Source: a bacterium D16-34
GTDB lineage: Bacteria; Actinomycetota; Coriobacteriia; Coriobacteriales; Eggerthellaceae
Reading direction: 5' to 3'
Assembly: GCA_003612515.1 (NCBI GenBank)
Contig: RAZB01000001.1
Location: forward strand, 62,001-126,000
Length of the DNA: 64,000 nt
This document shows positions 42,679 through 51,716 of the stretch, piece after piece. Every line of letters begins with the position of its first letter. The stretch's first letter is position 1. The notes beneath the pieces were generated by a model that had not been told where the DNA came from, did not search any database, and was given only the letters and a program-made list of their open reading frames with translations. Made by a program: the position numbers and the translations under genes.

Positions 42679-44457
42679 CTAGTTTTCCACCTCGATACCA
42701 GCCTGCTCACGCGCATGCTCGCTCGATTTTGCAAGCTCCTCATAAGCATCGCGCAACTTCTCGACATCTGCATCCTTTACCTTATCAAGACGCTTGTCTA
42801 ACAGACGCTGCACCTCTGCATAGTTTTTGCGAATGGTCTTCTTCTCTTCTTTATCCAGCTCTTTGCCAAGCTTTGAGACCGCCGCCTGCGCAGCAGATGC
42901 CATACGCTGGGCATCATAGCGAAGCGTCAGCAAATCTCTTCGCGCATTATCCTGCGCAGCATATTCGTCAGCATCGCGCATTGCCTGCTCAATTTCTGCA
43001 TCTGACATGCGCTTTGAGTCGTCAATGGTAATTGATTGCTCTTTGCCGGTGTCAAGATCTTTAGCCGAAACCGTCAGAATGCCATTTGCATCAATGTCGA
43101 AGGTAACTTCAATTTGAGGAACACCAGCACGAGCACGCTTGATGCCCTTCAAGCGAAACGTTCCGACCAGCTTGTTGTCTTTTGCCATCGGGCGCTCGCC
43201 TTGCAATACCTTGACATCAACGCTGGTCTGATATGACATTGCAGTCGAAAATATTTGCGAATAATGAACCGGTAAGGTGGTGTTGCGCTCAACAATGCGC
43301 GTGGCAACTCCGCCAACCGTCTCAATGGACAAGCTCAATGGCGTCACGTCCAAAAGCAGCAAGCTATCTGCACGAACGATACCGGTGTTTGCTTCTGCCA
43401 ACGTTGCTGCCTGCATTGCAGCGCCGCATGCAACGCACTCGTCAGGGTTGATAGAAGAGGCCGGCTCTTTGCCGGTCAGCGCTTTCACATGAGCTTGCAC
43501 AGCAGGAATGCGCGTTGATCCACCGACCAACAAAACACACCCCAACTCAGAAGCCGCAATGCCTGCATCGTTGAGTGCGGATTCAACAGGATGGGTGGTT
43601 CGCTCAACCAAATCTTTCGTCATCGCATCAAAAGCAGCACGGGTGAGTGTTGTCTCAAAATGAAGCGGACCGGTTGCATTCTGGGACAAAAACGGCAGAT
43701 TTACCGTCGTAGACTCAACCGAAGACAGCTCCTTTTTTGCCTGCTCAGCAGCTTCTCGAACGCGCTGCATGGCCGCTAGATTATGCGTAATATCTTCGCC
43801 AGTTTGACGCTTAAACTCATCCACTAAATGCGTGGTGAGTCGCTCGTCGAAGTCATCTCCGCCTAAGTGGTTGTCACCCGAAGTTGCCAAGACCTCAATA
43901 ACGTCTCCACCAATTTCGATAATTGACACATCGAAGGTGCCACCGCCCAAGTCATAGACCATAACCTTTTGCGGATCCCCATTATCAAGGCCATATGCCA
44001 AAGCTGCCGCTGTCGGCTCGTTGATAATACGCATGACGTCAAGACCAGCAATCCTGCCTGCGTCTTTTGTCGCCTGGCGCTGCGCATCATCAAAATAGGC
44101 CGGAACGGTAATAACCGCTTGCGTTACCTCTTGACCCAAAAAGGCTTGTGCATCCTGGCGAAGTTTTCGCACAATCATTGCCGAGAGCTCTTGTGCGGTG
44201 TAGCGCTTGCCGTCGATGTTCGCTCGCCAATCGCTTCCCATATGGCGCTTCACTGATGCGATCGTGCGTTGTGGATTCACCGCTGCTTGACGCTGAGCAA
44301 CAGCTCCTACGAGCCGTTCGCCATCTTTAGAAAATGCCAGTACAGAAGGCGTTGTGCGCTCCCCTTCGGCATTTACGATAACGCTCGGTCGTCCACCCTC
44401 AACCGTTGCCACACAACTATTAGTGGTGCCAAGGTCAATTCCAATCGTTGCAGCCAT
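42679..44457 (-). CDS. dnaK: Hsp70 chaperone DnaK
   Basis: A 592-residue chaperone: [18 protein letters not shown] at the start, the [15 protein letters not shown] block near 140, [17 protein letters not shown] near 165, [13 protein letters not shown] near 310, the substrate-binding domain around [17 protein letters not shown] near 365, and a helical lid. The acidic disordered tail of longer DnaK proteins is missing (end is [12 protein letters not shown]). It is not in the grpE-dnaJ-hspR order usual in actinobacteria; it is last in an operon with a zinc-ribbon protein, MarR, DUF5685 and a J-protein. Whether it is the only DnaK of the genome cannot be seen here. Confidence 0.94.
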   Translation of the reverse strand: MAATIGIDLGTTNSCVATVEGGRPSVIVNAEGERTTPSVLAFSKDGERLVGAVAQRQAAVNPQRTIASVKRHMGSDWRANIDGKRYTAQELSAMIVRKLRQDAQAFLGQEVTQAVITVPAYFDDAQRQATKDAGRIAGLDVMRIINEPTAAALAYGLDNGDPQKVMVYDLGGGTFDVSIIEIGGDVIEVLATSGDNHLGGDDFDERLTTHLVDEFKRQTGEDITHNLAAMQRVREAAEQAKKELSSVESTTVNLPFLSQNATGPLHFETTLTRAAFDAMTKDLVERTTHPVESALNDAGIAASELGCVLLVGGSTRIPAVQAHVKALTGKEPASSINPDECVACGAAMQAATLAEANTGIVRADSLLLLDVTPLSLSIETVGGVATRIVERNTTLPVHYSQIFSTAMSYQTSVDVKVLQGERPMAKDNKLVGTFRLKGIKRARAGVPQIEVTFDIDANGILTVSAKDLDTGKEQSITIDDSKRMSDAEIEQAMRDADEYAAQDNARRDLLTLRYDAQRMASAAQAAVSKLGKELDKEEKKTIRKNYAEVQRLLDKRLDKVKDADVEKLRDAYEELAKSSEHAREQAGIEVEN

Positions 44458-44508
44458 AACCGCTTCCTTTCATATCGGCCAAGCCTCTTCGCCAAGCCGG
44501 ATTCCCGC

Positions 44509-45318
44509 CTAAAATCCAATACAAAATCTGGGCAACATCATGCATCCATACTGAGCACAACAGCACAAACAGCACAAACGCGTCGGATCCATAACGCCCA
44601 TATTAAATCCACGCGCTTCTCCCGCTTCTTGATACACCTGGCCACCATAGCGAATATACTCAAGCATCTGCATATACTCTTGATTGTCAGGCTCCATGCG
44701 GGCTGCGCGTCGAATTTGTTCGAGCGCCATCATTGAATTGCCTGCGAGATGATGTGCCCACGCACTGACGTAATACCACCGTGCGTTGCGGCCATCACTG
44801 GTAACCGCATTCAATTCGCTTACCGCCAAAGCATATTGCCCGGCATTTATATGTTCTATTGCCTGGCGAACTAACGGCAAATCATCAGGTTGCGGTGTAG
44901 GTTTGTTAATGCCTCGCGGTGCAGAAGACGGGCCGCCAAAACCAAATAAGTCATCAAAGTTGATAGTTGTCCAACCATACGGACCTTGTTGGTTGGGATC
45001 TTGATAGTCGTCGCCTTTATAGCCATATGCAAAAGGATTGTCGTGACCGGTTGATTGAGGTCCTGTCTGCGAATACCCGCTCTGCCCCTGACGCGCTTGC
45101 TGCTGTGCGGCTTGACGACGATCCTGAGCAGCATATTTGTCAGGATTCATAATCCGATCATACGCTTCGTTAATTTGATTCATGCGCTCTTCGGCGGCAG
45201 GATCATTGGGATTGAGATCAGGGTGATTTTCGCGAGCCTTCTTGCGATATGCCTTCTTAACTTCGTCAAGCGAGGCATTGCGACTCACTCCCAAAACCTC
45301 ATAGGGATCTTTAATCAC
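44509..45318 (-). CDS. J-domain protein with cysteine-rich C-terminus
   Basis: A 269-residue co-chaperone-like protein. The J-domain is at 1-65 with [10 protein letters not shown] holding HPD. A Gln/Gly/Tyr-rich linker follows (70-130), then a helical, tetratricopeptide-like part ([22 protein letters not shown] and [16 protein letters not shown], 148-240). The last 21 residues contain seven cysteines. It lacks the zinc-finger and C-terminal domains of DnaJ, so it is a type III J-protein. Its GTG start overlaps the DUF5685 gene by eight bases with AGGAG upstream; dnaK follows 51 bases later and is the obvious partner. Confidence 0.87.
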   Translation of the reverse strand: MIKDPYEVLGVSRNASLDEVKKAYRKKARENHPDLNPNDPAAEERMNQINEAYDRIMNPDKYAAQDRRQAAQQQARQGQSGYSQTGPQSTGHDNPFAYGYKGDDYQDPNQQGPYGWTTINFDDLFGFGGPSSAPRGINKPTPQPDDLPLVRQAIEHINAGQYALAVSELNAVTSDGRNARWYYVSAWAHHLAGNSMMALEQIRRAARMEPDNQEYMQMLEYIRYGGQVYQEAGEARGFNMGVMDPTRLCCLCCCAQYGCMMLPRFCIGF

Positions 45319-46144
45319 CAGACTGCTCCTTCAATTTTATTTGATAGGCGTTATAGTCATGCCAAACACCTGCATATACCACGCTTTGCAAAACATGCAC
45401 ATCGCGTTCAAGCGGAAGCTTTTCGAAAGCCAGCGCCACTTCGCTTGCAAGCATCACCACATCTTCGTAGGCGTCTTGCTCGGCAATATCATGCAATACA
45501 AAAGGATTATAGTTGCCCGAGGCTCGATCTTTGTCCATATCCAACAAAGCATCCATCATGTACACAAGCCGTCCAAGCTTCATACCGAATGCTCGCAATT
45601 CGTCTGCCCAAAAATCATCACGCCATGCAAAGATTTCACCTAAAGCAATACCAAATTGCGATGCGGCTTCATCTAAGGGTGCATCCACATCTGCTGCTTG
45701 CTCAAGCGCCTGTATCCGAGAAAGCGTCTGCTCAAGCGTTTCGCACTGACGAGGATAAGTTGCGCGCACCTCTCGATAGCGTCCAAGCAGCATCTGCGCA
45801 TATATTCGCTTGTCAAAGGCGTGGTCATCGTGGTAATCATCTAAGCACTTGTGGTAAATCAACGCCACCGTCATAGCGGCAGCATAATCAACGGCTGAAG
45901 TTGAAACGGTGGTTCTTGCATGCACCATATGGGGCAAGCATCGTTTTTGCGATGATTGCTCGTCCACTTCATAAAGCGATCCCACAAGCATCGCCAAAAA
46001 GGCCATATCATAGGTCAGACCGAAACGCGCGAGCTGACCTTGGCTGTCTCCTATTGCATGACACAGCCCGCAATAAAACGACAAGTAACGCAAACGATCT
46101 TGTTCTTCAAGTTGATCAAAATGTGGTGTGACATACCCAAACAT
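45311..46144 (-). CDS. DUF5685 family protein
   Basis: A 277-residue helical protein of unknown function. The N-terminal [20 protein letters not shown] followed by [10 protein letters not shown] is typical of DUF5685, with conserved Cys, Asp and His residues ([44 protein letters not shown]) that could bind metal or isoprenoid-like ligand; the pattern recalls all-helical isoprenoid enzymes but that is speculative. It starts three bases after the marR stop and overlaps the J-protein gene, so the three are translated as a unit. No membrane span. Confidence 0.8.
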   Translation of the reverse strand: MFGYVTPHFDQLEEQDRLRYLSFYCGLCHAIGDSQGQLARFGLTYDMAFLAMLVGSLYEVDEQSSQKRCLPHMVHARTTVSTSAVDYAAAMTVALIYHKCLDDYHDDHAFDKRIYAQMLLGRYREVRATYPRQCETLEQTLSRIQALEQAADVDAPLDEAASQFGIALGEIFAWRDDFWADELRAFGMKLGRLVYMMDALLDMDKDRASGNYNPFVLHDIAEQDAYEDVVMLASEVALAFEKLPLERDVHVLQSVVYAGVWHDYNAYQIKLKEQSGD

Positions 46145-46147
46145 GCT

Positions 46148-46588
46148 TTAGGCACGGGCCTTCGCAATTAAAGACTCAAGCGCATGAAAACCCTTAACAA
46201 TAGTGTCGAATGTCTCAGGAGGCTCATTTGCAAATACCTGCTCATGCTGCTTGCGAACAGTTTGTTCAATCACGCCTAACAATTCATGACCTTTCTGCGT
46301 GACGAAGAGCTCGCAGGCACGCCGATCTTTGTCGTTGCGCCTCCGCTCGATAAAGCCATGCGTTTCAAGTTTTCGACAAATAGCAGAAAAATTCGTCCTC
46401 AAAATGCCCGCACGTACCGACAAGTCCGACAGCGTTACACCAGGTCGTTTTTGCAGCATAATAAGCACATGCAGCTGCTGTAACGTCAGACCATATTCTT
46501 GACACACTGGAGCTACACTCTCGCGCAACAAGTTTTTCATGTCGTAGGCTAGAATAACCAGTTCGCGTTCGAATTCGTCCACATACAT
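46148..46588 (-). CDS. MarR-family transcriptional regulator
   Basis: A 146-residue winged-helix repressor: YGLTLQQLHVLIMLQKRPGVTLSDLSVRAG near 30-60, the recognition helix in RTNFSAICRKLETHGFIERR and the wing RRNDKDRRACELFVTQKG near 80-100. AAGG stands seven bases before the ATG. It is the second gene of the zinc-ribbon/MarR/DUF5685/J/dnaK operon; a perfect palindrome at the operon promoter is the likely binding site, which would make the operon self-controlled. Ligand unknown. Confidence 0.9.
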   Translation of the reverse strand: MYVDEFERELVILAYDMKNLLRESVAPVCQEYGLTLQQLHVLIMLQKRPGVTLSDLSVRAGILRTNFSAICRKLETHGFIERRRNDKDRRACELFVTQKGHELLGVIEQTVRKQHEQVFANEPPETFDTIVKGFHALESLIAKARA

Positions 46589-46597
46589 ACAAACACC

Positions 46598-46999
46598 TTA
46601 TGACTTATGCATGTCTTCGGTTTTGCACTTTGGGCAAACTACGCGCATCGTGCCTTTGCCTTTTGGGACTGACAAAATTTGGCCACATCCTTTGCAGCGA
46701 AAATAATCGGTATCGGGATGCTCGCGCTTGATCTTCGCCAGCGAAATTGCGCTCATGGGCTTTTCGAAGATTTTCACAAACGCGGCATTTTCGCGTTCGC
46801 GCGCGCCGGCGTTGCGCGAGTATGCTCGAATAATAGCAACAAGCAACAGTACGATTGACAGCCATTGCAAAAGCGCCAAGCCTGGAATAAATGACACGAA
46901 CATCAAAATGACGCCTAGAATGACTAAAAAGTTTGAGAGCGCATCAATGCCATGGCGACCTTGCATAAAATGGGCCATACGCTCTTTCATATTCGACAT
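46598..46999 (-). CDS. Small membrane protein with zinc ribbon
   Basis: A 133-residue protein with two adjacent membrane spans (about 18-55, FLVILGVILMFVSFIPG and LSIVLLLVAIIRAYS) and a cytoplasmic C-terminal zinc ribbon FRCKGCGQILSVP and RVVCPKCKTED (two CxxC pairs, about 100-130). The family is common and unnamed. The open frame is 16 codons longer, but AAGGAGG six bases before this ATG sets the start. It is the first gene of the MarR/DUF5685/J/dnaK operon. Confidence 0.82.
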   Translation of the reverse strand: MSNMKERMAHFMQGRHGIDALSNFLVILGVILMFVSFIPGLALLQWLSIVLLLVAIIRAYSRNAGARERENAAFVKIFEKPMSAISLAKIKREHPDTDYFRCKGCGQILSVPKGKGTMRVVCPKCKTEDMHKS

Positions 47000-47028
47000 A
47001 GCAAACCTCCTTGCCAGGGCAACAAAAA

Positions 47029-47117
47029 CGCTCCCCGTCAAAAGCATTTGCGTTGCGGCTAGTTATAAGAATATAACTAATATAGCACACTGCGCATTTT
47101 GCTTTTCACGGGGAGCG
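47029..47117. repeat. Long imperfect inverted repeat around operon promoter
   Basis: CGCTCCCCGTCAAAAGCA (47029-47046) and TGCTTTTCACGGGGAGCG (47100-47117) are inverted copies with one mismatch in 18, 53 bases apart. They enclose the promoter and palindrome of the zinc-ribbon/MarR/dnaK operon almost symmetrically. Confidence 0.7.
47061..47084 (-). promoter_or_regulatory. MarR-type operator and -10 of the dnaK operon
   Basis: AGTTATAAGAATATAACT (47061-47078) is a perfect palindrome of 7-bp arms with a 4-bp centre, size and form of MarR-family sites. TATATT (47079-47084, minus strand) touches it as -10; -35 is poor. Bound repressor would cover the transcription start. Confidence 0.65.
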
Positions 47118-47140
47118 AGCGTGAGCGTTACACCCTCCCT

Positions 47141-47169
47141 TGACAGATTCATCTCAGGTGACAGATGCA
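47141..47169. repeat. TGACAGAT direct repeat
   Basis: TGACAGATTCA (47141-47151) and TGACAGATGCA (47159-47169) start 18 bases apart in the 3' region of hom. Role unknown; a remnant of a larger dispersed repeat is possible. Confidence 0.4.
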
Positions 47170-47209
47170 CCCCTTTGTACCAGGGCAGCTGCAGCAAAGA
47201 AGCGTTTTG

Positions 47210-48493
47210 CTAGTCTTCAACGCGAATAACGCTTGGTTCGTCGCGCAAAACATCTTCAAGTTGTGCAATTTCATCCAAGACGGCACGCACATTAGATTCG
47301 CGAGCTGTATGGGTCACATATGCCAAATTCACAATGCCGCCAGACTTTTGTCCGCGCTGGATTACCGAGCGAACTGACACGTCGTGCTTGGCAAACACGC
47401 CGGCAGTTGCTGACAAAACACCGGGTCGGTCTGCAACCGTAAAGCGGATGTAGTATTTCGTCTTCAAATCAGCCATGGGCACAATGGGAAGATCATCGGT
47501 GCAGGTGCAGCCAACTAGCGGTGAAACACCAGCTTGCAGACGACGTGCCATATCCAACACATCACCCATAACCGCACTCGCAGCGGGACCGGCACCAGCA
47601 CCCGGACCAAAGAACATCGTCTCGCCTACCGCATCGCCTACGACATAAATGGCATTCATTACGCCATTTACCGTGGCGAGTTGATGTGTGAGCGGCAACA
47701 TCGTAGGATGCACACGCACATCAATTCCTTCAGCGGTGCGATGTGCAATAGCCAACAGTTTCACACAATAGCCCATATCGCGCGCGGCCTCCAAATCAAC
47801 CGGCGAGATATGCGTGATGCCTTCAGTAAAAACTTCATCAAGGGTAACGCGTGAATTAAAGGCAATCGAAGCTAAGATGGCAATCTTTGCAGCCGCATCA
47901 TAGCCACCAACATCAGCAGTAGGATCAGCTTCAGCAAAACCTTTTAGCTGAGCTTCGCGCAAAACTTCGCTATAGTCACTTCCCTGCTCGGCCATGTTGG
48001 TCAGCATATAGTTTGTCGTGCCATTCACAATACCCATCACGCTGAGGATCTCATTAGAAATTAAGCAGTGCTTAAGCGGGTCGATAATGGGAATGCCGCC
48101 ACCAACGCTTGCTTCAAATGCGATTTCTTTACCTGCGGCCGAAGCTGCCTCCATGATCTCTTGGCCATGCGTAGCCATGAGCGCTTTGTTGGCAGTTACC
48201 ACATTTTTACCAGCTGCAAGCGCTCCTAAAACCACGTTTCGCGCAACCGTGGTGCCACCAATCAGTTCGATAACGATATCGATATCAGGATCAGAAAGAA
48301 TTTCTTGATAATCATCGGTGAAAATGTCAGATACGCCATGCGCTTGAGCCTGCTCAGGATTTCTGGAGCACACACGCACAAGCTCCAAGTTGATGCCGTA
48401 ATGACGAGCAAAGCTATCCGCATGCGCATTCAAAATATCAATGCATCCGCCACCGACGGTGCCTGTTCCCACTAATCCGAGTTTAATGGTCAT
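47210..48493 (-). CDS. hom: Homoserine dehydrogenase
   Basis: It reduces aspartate semialdehyde to homoserine for threonine and methionine. The 427-residue protein has an N-terminal NAD(P) fold (LGLVGTGTVGGGCIDIL), VVTANKALMATHG near 97, the GGGIPIIDPLK block near 130, GTTNYML near 158 and FAEADPTADVGGYDAAAKIAILA near 190. A C-terminal ACT domain (YYIRFTVADRPGVLSATAGVFA, about 345-425) implies feedback control by threonine. lysA is 80 bp upstream in the same direction, and metA/metY use its product. Confidence 0.94.
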   Translation of the reverse strand: MTIKLGLVGTGTVGGGCIDILNAHADSFARHYGINLELVRVCSRNPEQAQAHGVSDIFTDDYQEILSDPDIDIVIELIGGTTVARNVVLGALAAGKNVVTANKALMATHGQEIMEAASAAGKEIAFEASVGGGIPIIDPLKHCLISNEILSVMGIVNGTTNYMLTNMAEQGSDYSEVLREAQLKGFAEADPTADVGGYDAAAKIAILASIAFNSRVTLDEVFTEGITHISPVDLEAARDMGYCVKLLAIAHRTAEGIDVRVHPTMLPLTHQLATVNGVMNAIYVVGDAVGETMFFGPGAGAGPAASAVMGDVLDMARRLQAGVSPLVGCTCTDDLPIVPMADLKTKYYIRFTVADRPGVLSATAGVFAKHDVSVRSVIQRGQKSGGIVNLAYVTHTARESNVRAVLDEIAQLEDVLRDEPSVIRVED

Positions 48494-48538
48494 GCCTTCT
48501 TCTCCTTAAGCGTTATAGAGGCGAAAATCCCTTTAGTT

Positions 48539-48589
48539 ATTATAAATCGCGCTGGTTTATAAGTCGCGCTAGTTTATAAGTCGCGCTGG
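48539..48589 (-). repeat. Three-copy 17-bp array from 3' end of lysA
   Basis: Plus-strand copies ATTATAAATCGCGCTGG (48539), TTTATAAGTCGCGCTAG (48556) and TTTATAAGTCGCGCTGG (48573) are exact 17-bp tandems. The last one holds the final lysA codons and TAA stop. As 17 is not a multiple of three, the TAA of each copy falls in a different frame. Confidence 0.9.
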
Positions 48590-49929
48590 TAGATATCCTC
48601 ATAGGTTTCTCTGCGCGTGGTTACGCGTGCCTGACCGTCTTTGACAAACACAATGGCCGGTCGAGGTTGACCATTGTAGTTACTTGCCATCGTTTGACAA
48701 TATGCGCCAGTACCAAAGACCGCTACGATGTCACCGAGTTCGGGATGCTGTAAAGGCATATCCACCACAACCGCATCTCCGCTTTCGCAATGCTTACCGC
48801 ACAGCGTCACGATCTCAGTACGAGGCTGGTCAGCCTTGTTTGCAATGGTGGGCTCGTAGTCTGCATGATACAAAGCCGTGCGGATGTTGTCCGACATACC
48901 ACCATCTATAGCAACATATTTGCGAACATTGGGAAGCGTCTTGAGGATACCAACGGTATAAAGCGTAAGCCCCGCATTCGCTACTAAAGAACGTCCTGGC
49001 TCAACCAAAAGACGTGGCAAATCAACTCCGTATTCGCCACAATACTCCTTAACGGCACTCACCGTGCACTCGGCGAATTCCTCAATTGAAGACGGGGTAT
49101 GTTCGGCAACGTATGCAACACCTAAGCCGCCACCCATATCAAGCTCTTCGATGACATAATCATATTCCTGCTTAATACGCGCCATAAGCTCAACCATAAC
49201 CTGCACTGCCTCGCGGAATGAATGCAGCGCAAAAATCTGCGATCCAATATGGCAATGCAAACCAGCCAAGCGAACGTTTGGAGCAGCCAACACATCAGCC
49301 ACGCAGGTAAAGGCAAAATCGTTCAGCATGGTAAAGCCAAACTTGGAGTCTTCGCATCCCGTGCGGATATACTCATGCGTATCAGCTTCTACACCAGGAG
49401 TAATGCGCATATAGATGGGCTGTACAACGCCCAGCTCGCCAGCAATTTCTGAAACGCGCGCAAGCTCGATGCGACTGTCTACCACAATGCGACCCACCCC
49501 TGCAGCAATTGCCTCGCGCAATTCCTGAGGCGTCTTGTTGTTGCCATGCACAAACACGCGCTCTGCCGGAAAATCAACTGAGCGTGCACAGGCAAGTTCG
49601 CCACCACCGGAGACATCAAGACACAATCCTTCGTCTGCCACAATGCGGACTACTTCTTTATTCAAGAAAGCTTTCGAGGCATAAATGACATCGGAGTTCT
49701 CATAGCGTGAGCGAAATGCCTGCAAATAGGTTTCCATGCGATGGCGAAGATCCGCTTCGTCCATGACATAGAGCGCGGTGCCTTGCTCATGCGCCAACTC
49801 AACCATATCAACGCCACCCACATACAAATGACCATCTTTTACTTCTGCGGTCAAAGGCAAAACTGCACCCAAATCGGTTGTGGTGCGATTGTCCGGCTGC
49901 TTTGACAAGTCAGATGCAGGTAAAGCCAT
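48574..49929 (-). CDS. lysA: Diaminopimelate decarboxylase
   Basis: PLP enzyme giving lysine from meso-diaminopimelate. In 451 residues: the PLP lysine in VIYASKAFLNKEV near 82, HGNNKTPQEL near 125, LHCHIGSQIF near 225, ELDMGGGLGVAY near 263, LLVEPGRSLVANAG near 305 and GKHCESGD near 365. AGGAGGAG lies six bases before the ATG. It is first of lysA-hom. The extreme 3' end starts a three-copy tandem repeat. Confidence 0.95.
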   Translation of the reverse strand: MALPASDLSKQPDNRTTTDLGAVLPLTAEVKDGHLYVGGVDMVELAHEQGTALYVMDEADLRHRMETYLQAFRSRYENSDVIYASKAFLNKEVVRIVADEGLCLDVSGGGELACARSVDFPAERVFVHGNNKTPQELREAIAAGVGRIVVDSRIELARVSEIAGELGVVQPIYMRITPGVEADTHEYIRTGCEDSKFGFTMLNDFAFTCVADVLAAPNVRLAGLHCHIGSQIFALHSFREAVQVMVELMARIKQEYDYVIEELDMGGGLGVAYVAEHTPSSIEEFAECTVSAVKEYCGEYGVDLPRLLVEPGRSLVANAGLTLYTVGILKTLPNVRKYVAIDGGMSDNIRTALYHADYEPTIANKADQPRTEIVTLCGKHCESGDAVVVDMPLQHPELGDIVAVFGTGAYCQTMASNYNGQPRPAIVFVKDGQARVTTRRETYEDIYQRDL

Positions 49930-50061
49930 AGCTTCTCCTCCTTACCCAACAGTACTTATTTCTTGATTTATTGCGTCACATCTTACCAGCGAGCGATTCC
50001 AACGAAGTGCTTATTCATAAAAGACGCGGTAAGAGTAGGCAGATGGCACTCATGATTCAAG

Positions 50062-50067
50062 TATAAT
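50062..50067 (+). promoter_or_regulatory. -10 element for MoaE-like gene
   Basis: TATAAT 31 bases before the start, with no good -35 at normal spacing. Confidence 0.35.
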
Positions 50068-50098
50068 TACGAGCATCCACAAAACTGAAAGGATACTC

Positions 50099-50497
50099 AT
50101 GGCTAAACCAGAACCTTCCGTTGACCAATGGCTTAAAGAGGCAAAGCTTGATCCGTCCGCATCTCAATGCGGCATGTATCTCACTCACAACGGCGTTGTC
50201 CGCATCACCCCAAAACAACAGGTACGCGAAGGGGTTGAAGGACTTGGCGAAGTTTCGCAAGTTGAATTCTCTTACGATGAGGCTGGAGTAGAGGCTGCCG
50301 TCGCCGAAGCGCTTACCTGGGACGGCGTTTATTATGTACGCGTCTGGCTTAATGAAGGCGTTCTTAATGTGGGCGACTCCATCATGTATGTGCTCATTGG
50401 TGCCGATATTCGCCCCCACTGCATTGATGCGCTGCAAAAGCTTGTTGGCAAGATCAAAAACGATCTCGTTGTCGAAAAAGAGATTTACGCTTCCTAG
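50099..50497 (+). CDS. MoaE-like protein
   Basis: A 132-residue protein resembling the large subunit of molybdopterin synthase: HNGVVRITPKQQVREG near 30 matches the MoaE gate region, EFSYDEAGVEAAVAEAL near 58 the central strand, and LNEGVLNVGDSIMYVLIGAD near 85 with LVGKIKNDLVVEKEIYAS at the end the C-terminal part. The usual His-Arg pair and WKKE end are not obvious, so activity is doubtful. It stands alone, far from moaB-moeA, and no MoaD is next to it. Family assignment is by eye. Confidence 0.55.
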   Translation: MAKPEPSVDQWLKEAKLDPSASQCGMYLTHNGVVRITPKQQVREGVEGLGEVSQVEFSYDEAGVEAAVAEALTWDGVYYVRVWLNEGVLNVGDSIMYVLIGADIRPHCIDALQKLVGKIKNDLVVEKEIYAS

Positions 50498-50648
50498 ATT
50501 CTATCAAGATCGTAACAGCACGTTAAACGTGTTGTCGCAACTTCCTTCTCTGGGTTATCTCGATCTTTGCATGCTTGTATTGTTCAGTTAATACATCATG
50601 AACTATCGGTGTTGCATTGCGCGCGCGTAACCTAGAGGAGGAATTTTT

Positions 50649-51341
50649 ATGGGCAAATTTAAGCGGCTTTGTCTCATCGTATTTATCATCGCTGCCATCA
50701 TCGGCGTCGGCATGCTGGCCGTCCAATGGTTTTCGTTTGACGCCCTCATGCCAACTTACAGCTTCTTTGCCACGATGCCTTGGTTTTTTGTCGTTGAAGC
50801 CATCCTGCTTATCATCGTCGCAATCGGCGTGATCTATTTGCTTGGCAAAGCGCTTTTTACTCCTGGCATCGGACGAAACCTCACCATTGTGCGAGATCAG
50901 GGAAGCGTTTCTATCACGCGCGAAGCGCTCGCGTCAACGGTCACGCACGTTGTAGACGCCCACCCCGGACTCTCAGTAGAGCGCGTTCGTATTCATATCC
51001 TCAAACCGCGCAACCCTCGCATTAATGTGGAGGTTCGCGTCGATCCGGGCTCGCATAGCCAATTGGCACATCTCGGCGAAACGCTTCAACAAGAAATCAC
51101 AGCTGCCCTTGAAGCTTTCAGCGGAGCTCCTGTTAACCATGTCAAGGTGGTCTTTTCTGGCAATGCAGAAGCAATCACGCCCGCATTCACCCATGAAGCG
51201 CTTGAGCACCTCGAGCAGTACACAAGCACAACAAACTCTGGCGAAAAGGTAGCTGTTGTCAACATTGACTCAAACTCAAAACCCGCAAAACGAGTTTCAC
51301 AAGAAAGCGAAGATGCGCACAAAGAGGGTGAAGAACAATGA
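50649..51341 (+). CDS. amaP: AmaP-like Asp23 membrane anchor
   Basis: A 230-residue protein with two N-terminal spans (LCLIVFIIAAIIGVGMLAV and VVEAILLIIVAIGVIYLLG, about 8-70) and a soluble domain similar to Asp23 (GSVSITREALASTVTHVVD near 88, then VRVDPGSHSQLAHLGETLQQ near 130), followed by a charged tail. In Staphylococcus AmaP ties Asp23 to the membrane. GAGGAGG precedes the ATG. The stop overlaps the next start (ATGA), and DUF2273, Asp23 and hydrolase genes follow, as in other Gram-positive envelope clusters. Confidence 0.82.
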   Translation: MGKFKRLCLIVFIIAAIIGVGMLAVQWFSFDALMPTYSFFATMPWFFVVEAILLIIVAIGVIYLLGKALFTPGIGRNLTIVRDQGSVSITREALASTVTHVVDAHPGLSVERVRIHILKPRNPRINVEVRVDPGSHSQLAHLGETLQQEITAALEAFSGAPVNHVKVVFSGNAEAITPAFTHEALEHLEQYTSTTNSGEKVAVVNIDSNSKPAKRVSQESEDAHKEGEEQ

Positions 51342-51652
51342 GTACTTCACCACAAAAAACTGACATTAAAAAGACCACGCCACAAATAAATAATGCATCT
51401 CGTACCTTGGACGAATCGGATGCAAATGCCAGCATTCGCCAAGCGCTTATCCTGGCATTCGAAAAGCATGGGCATGCTCTCATATATGGCTTGCTGGGCT
51501 TTCTTATTGCCTTGCTCATTTTACTCATTGGTTTTTGGCCAACGTTTTTGTTGAGCATTTTCGCCGCAATAGGCGTGCTTATCGGCACCTATCAAGACGG
51601 CAGCATTCAACTCAAGCGACTCCTGGCGCGCCTTTTGCGCAATTTCAGATAA
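51338..51652 (+). CDS. DUF2273 small membrane protein
   Basis: A 104-residue protein with a Ser/Thr/Asp-rich N-terminus and two tightly packed spans (about 48-85: LIYGLLGFLIALLILLIGF and FLLSIFAAIGVLIGTY). DUF2273 proteins regularly lie between AmaP and Asp23 genes; in Staphylococcus the cluster responds to cell-wall stress. The start overlaps the amaP stop by four bases. It probably helps anchor Asp23 oligomers (inference). Confidence 0.83.
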   Translation: MSTSPQKTDIKKTTPQINNASRTLDESDANASIRQALILAFEKHGHALIYGLLGFLIALLILLIGFWPTFLLSIFAAIGVLIGTYQDGSIQLKRLLARLLRNFR

Positions 51653-51716
51653 CGCGTAACGCGAAGTGTAAACATAAAGATACTGACCCCCTATACGGCT
51701 TAAGAAAGAGGATTCT

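Noticed and set aside
45055-45876. 273-codon plus-strand frame
   Set aside because: Antisense to the J-protein and DUF5685 genes, both of which have clear family motifs.
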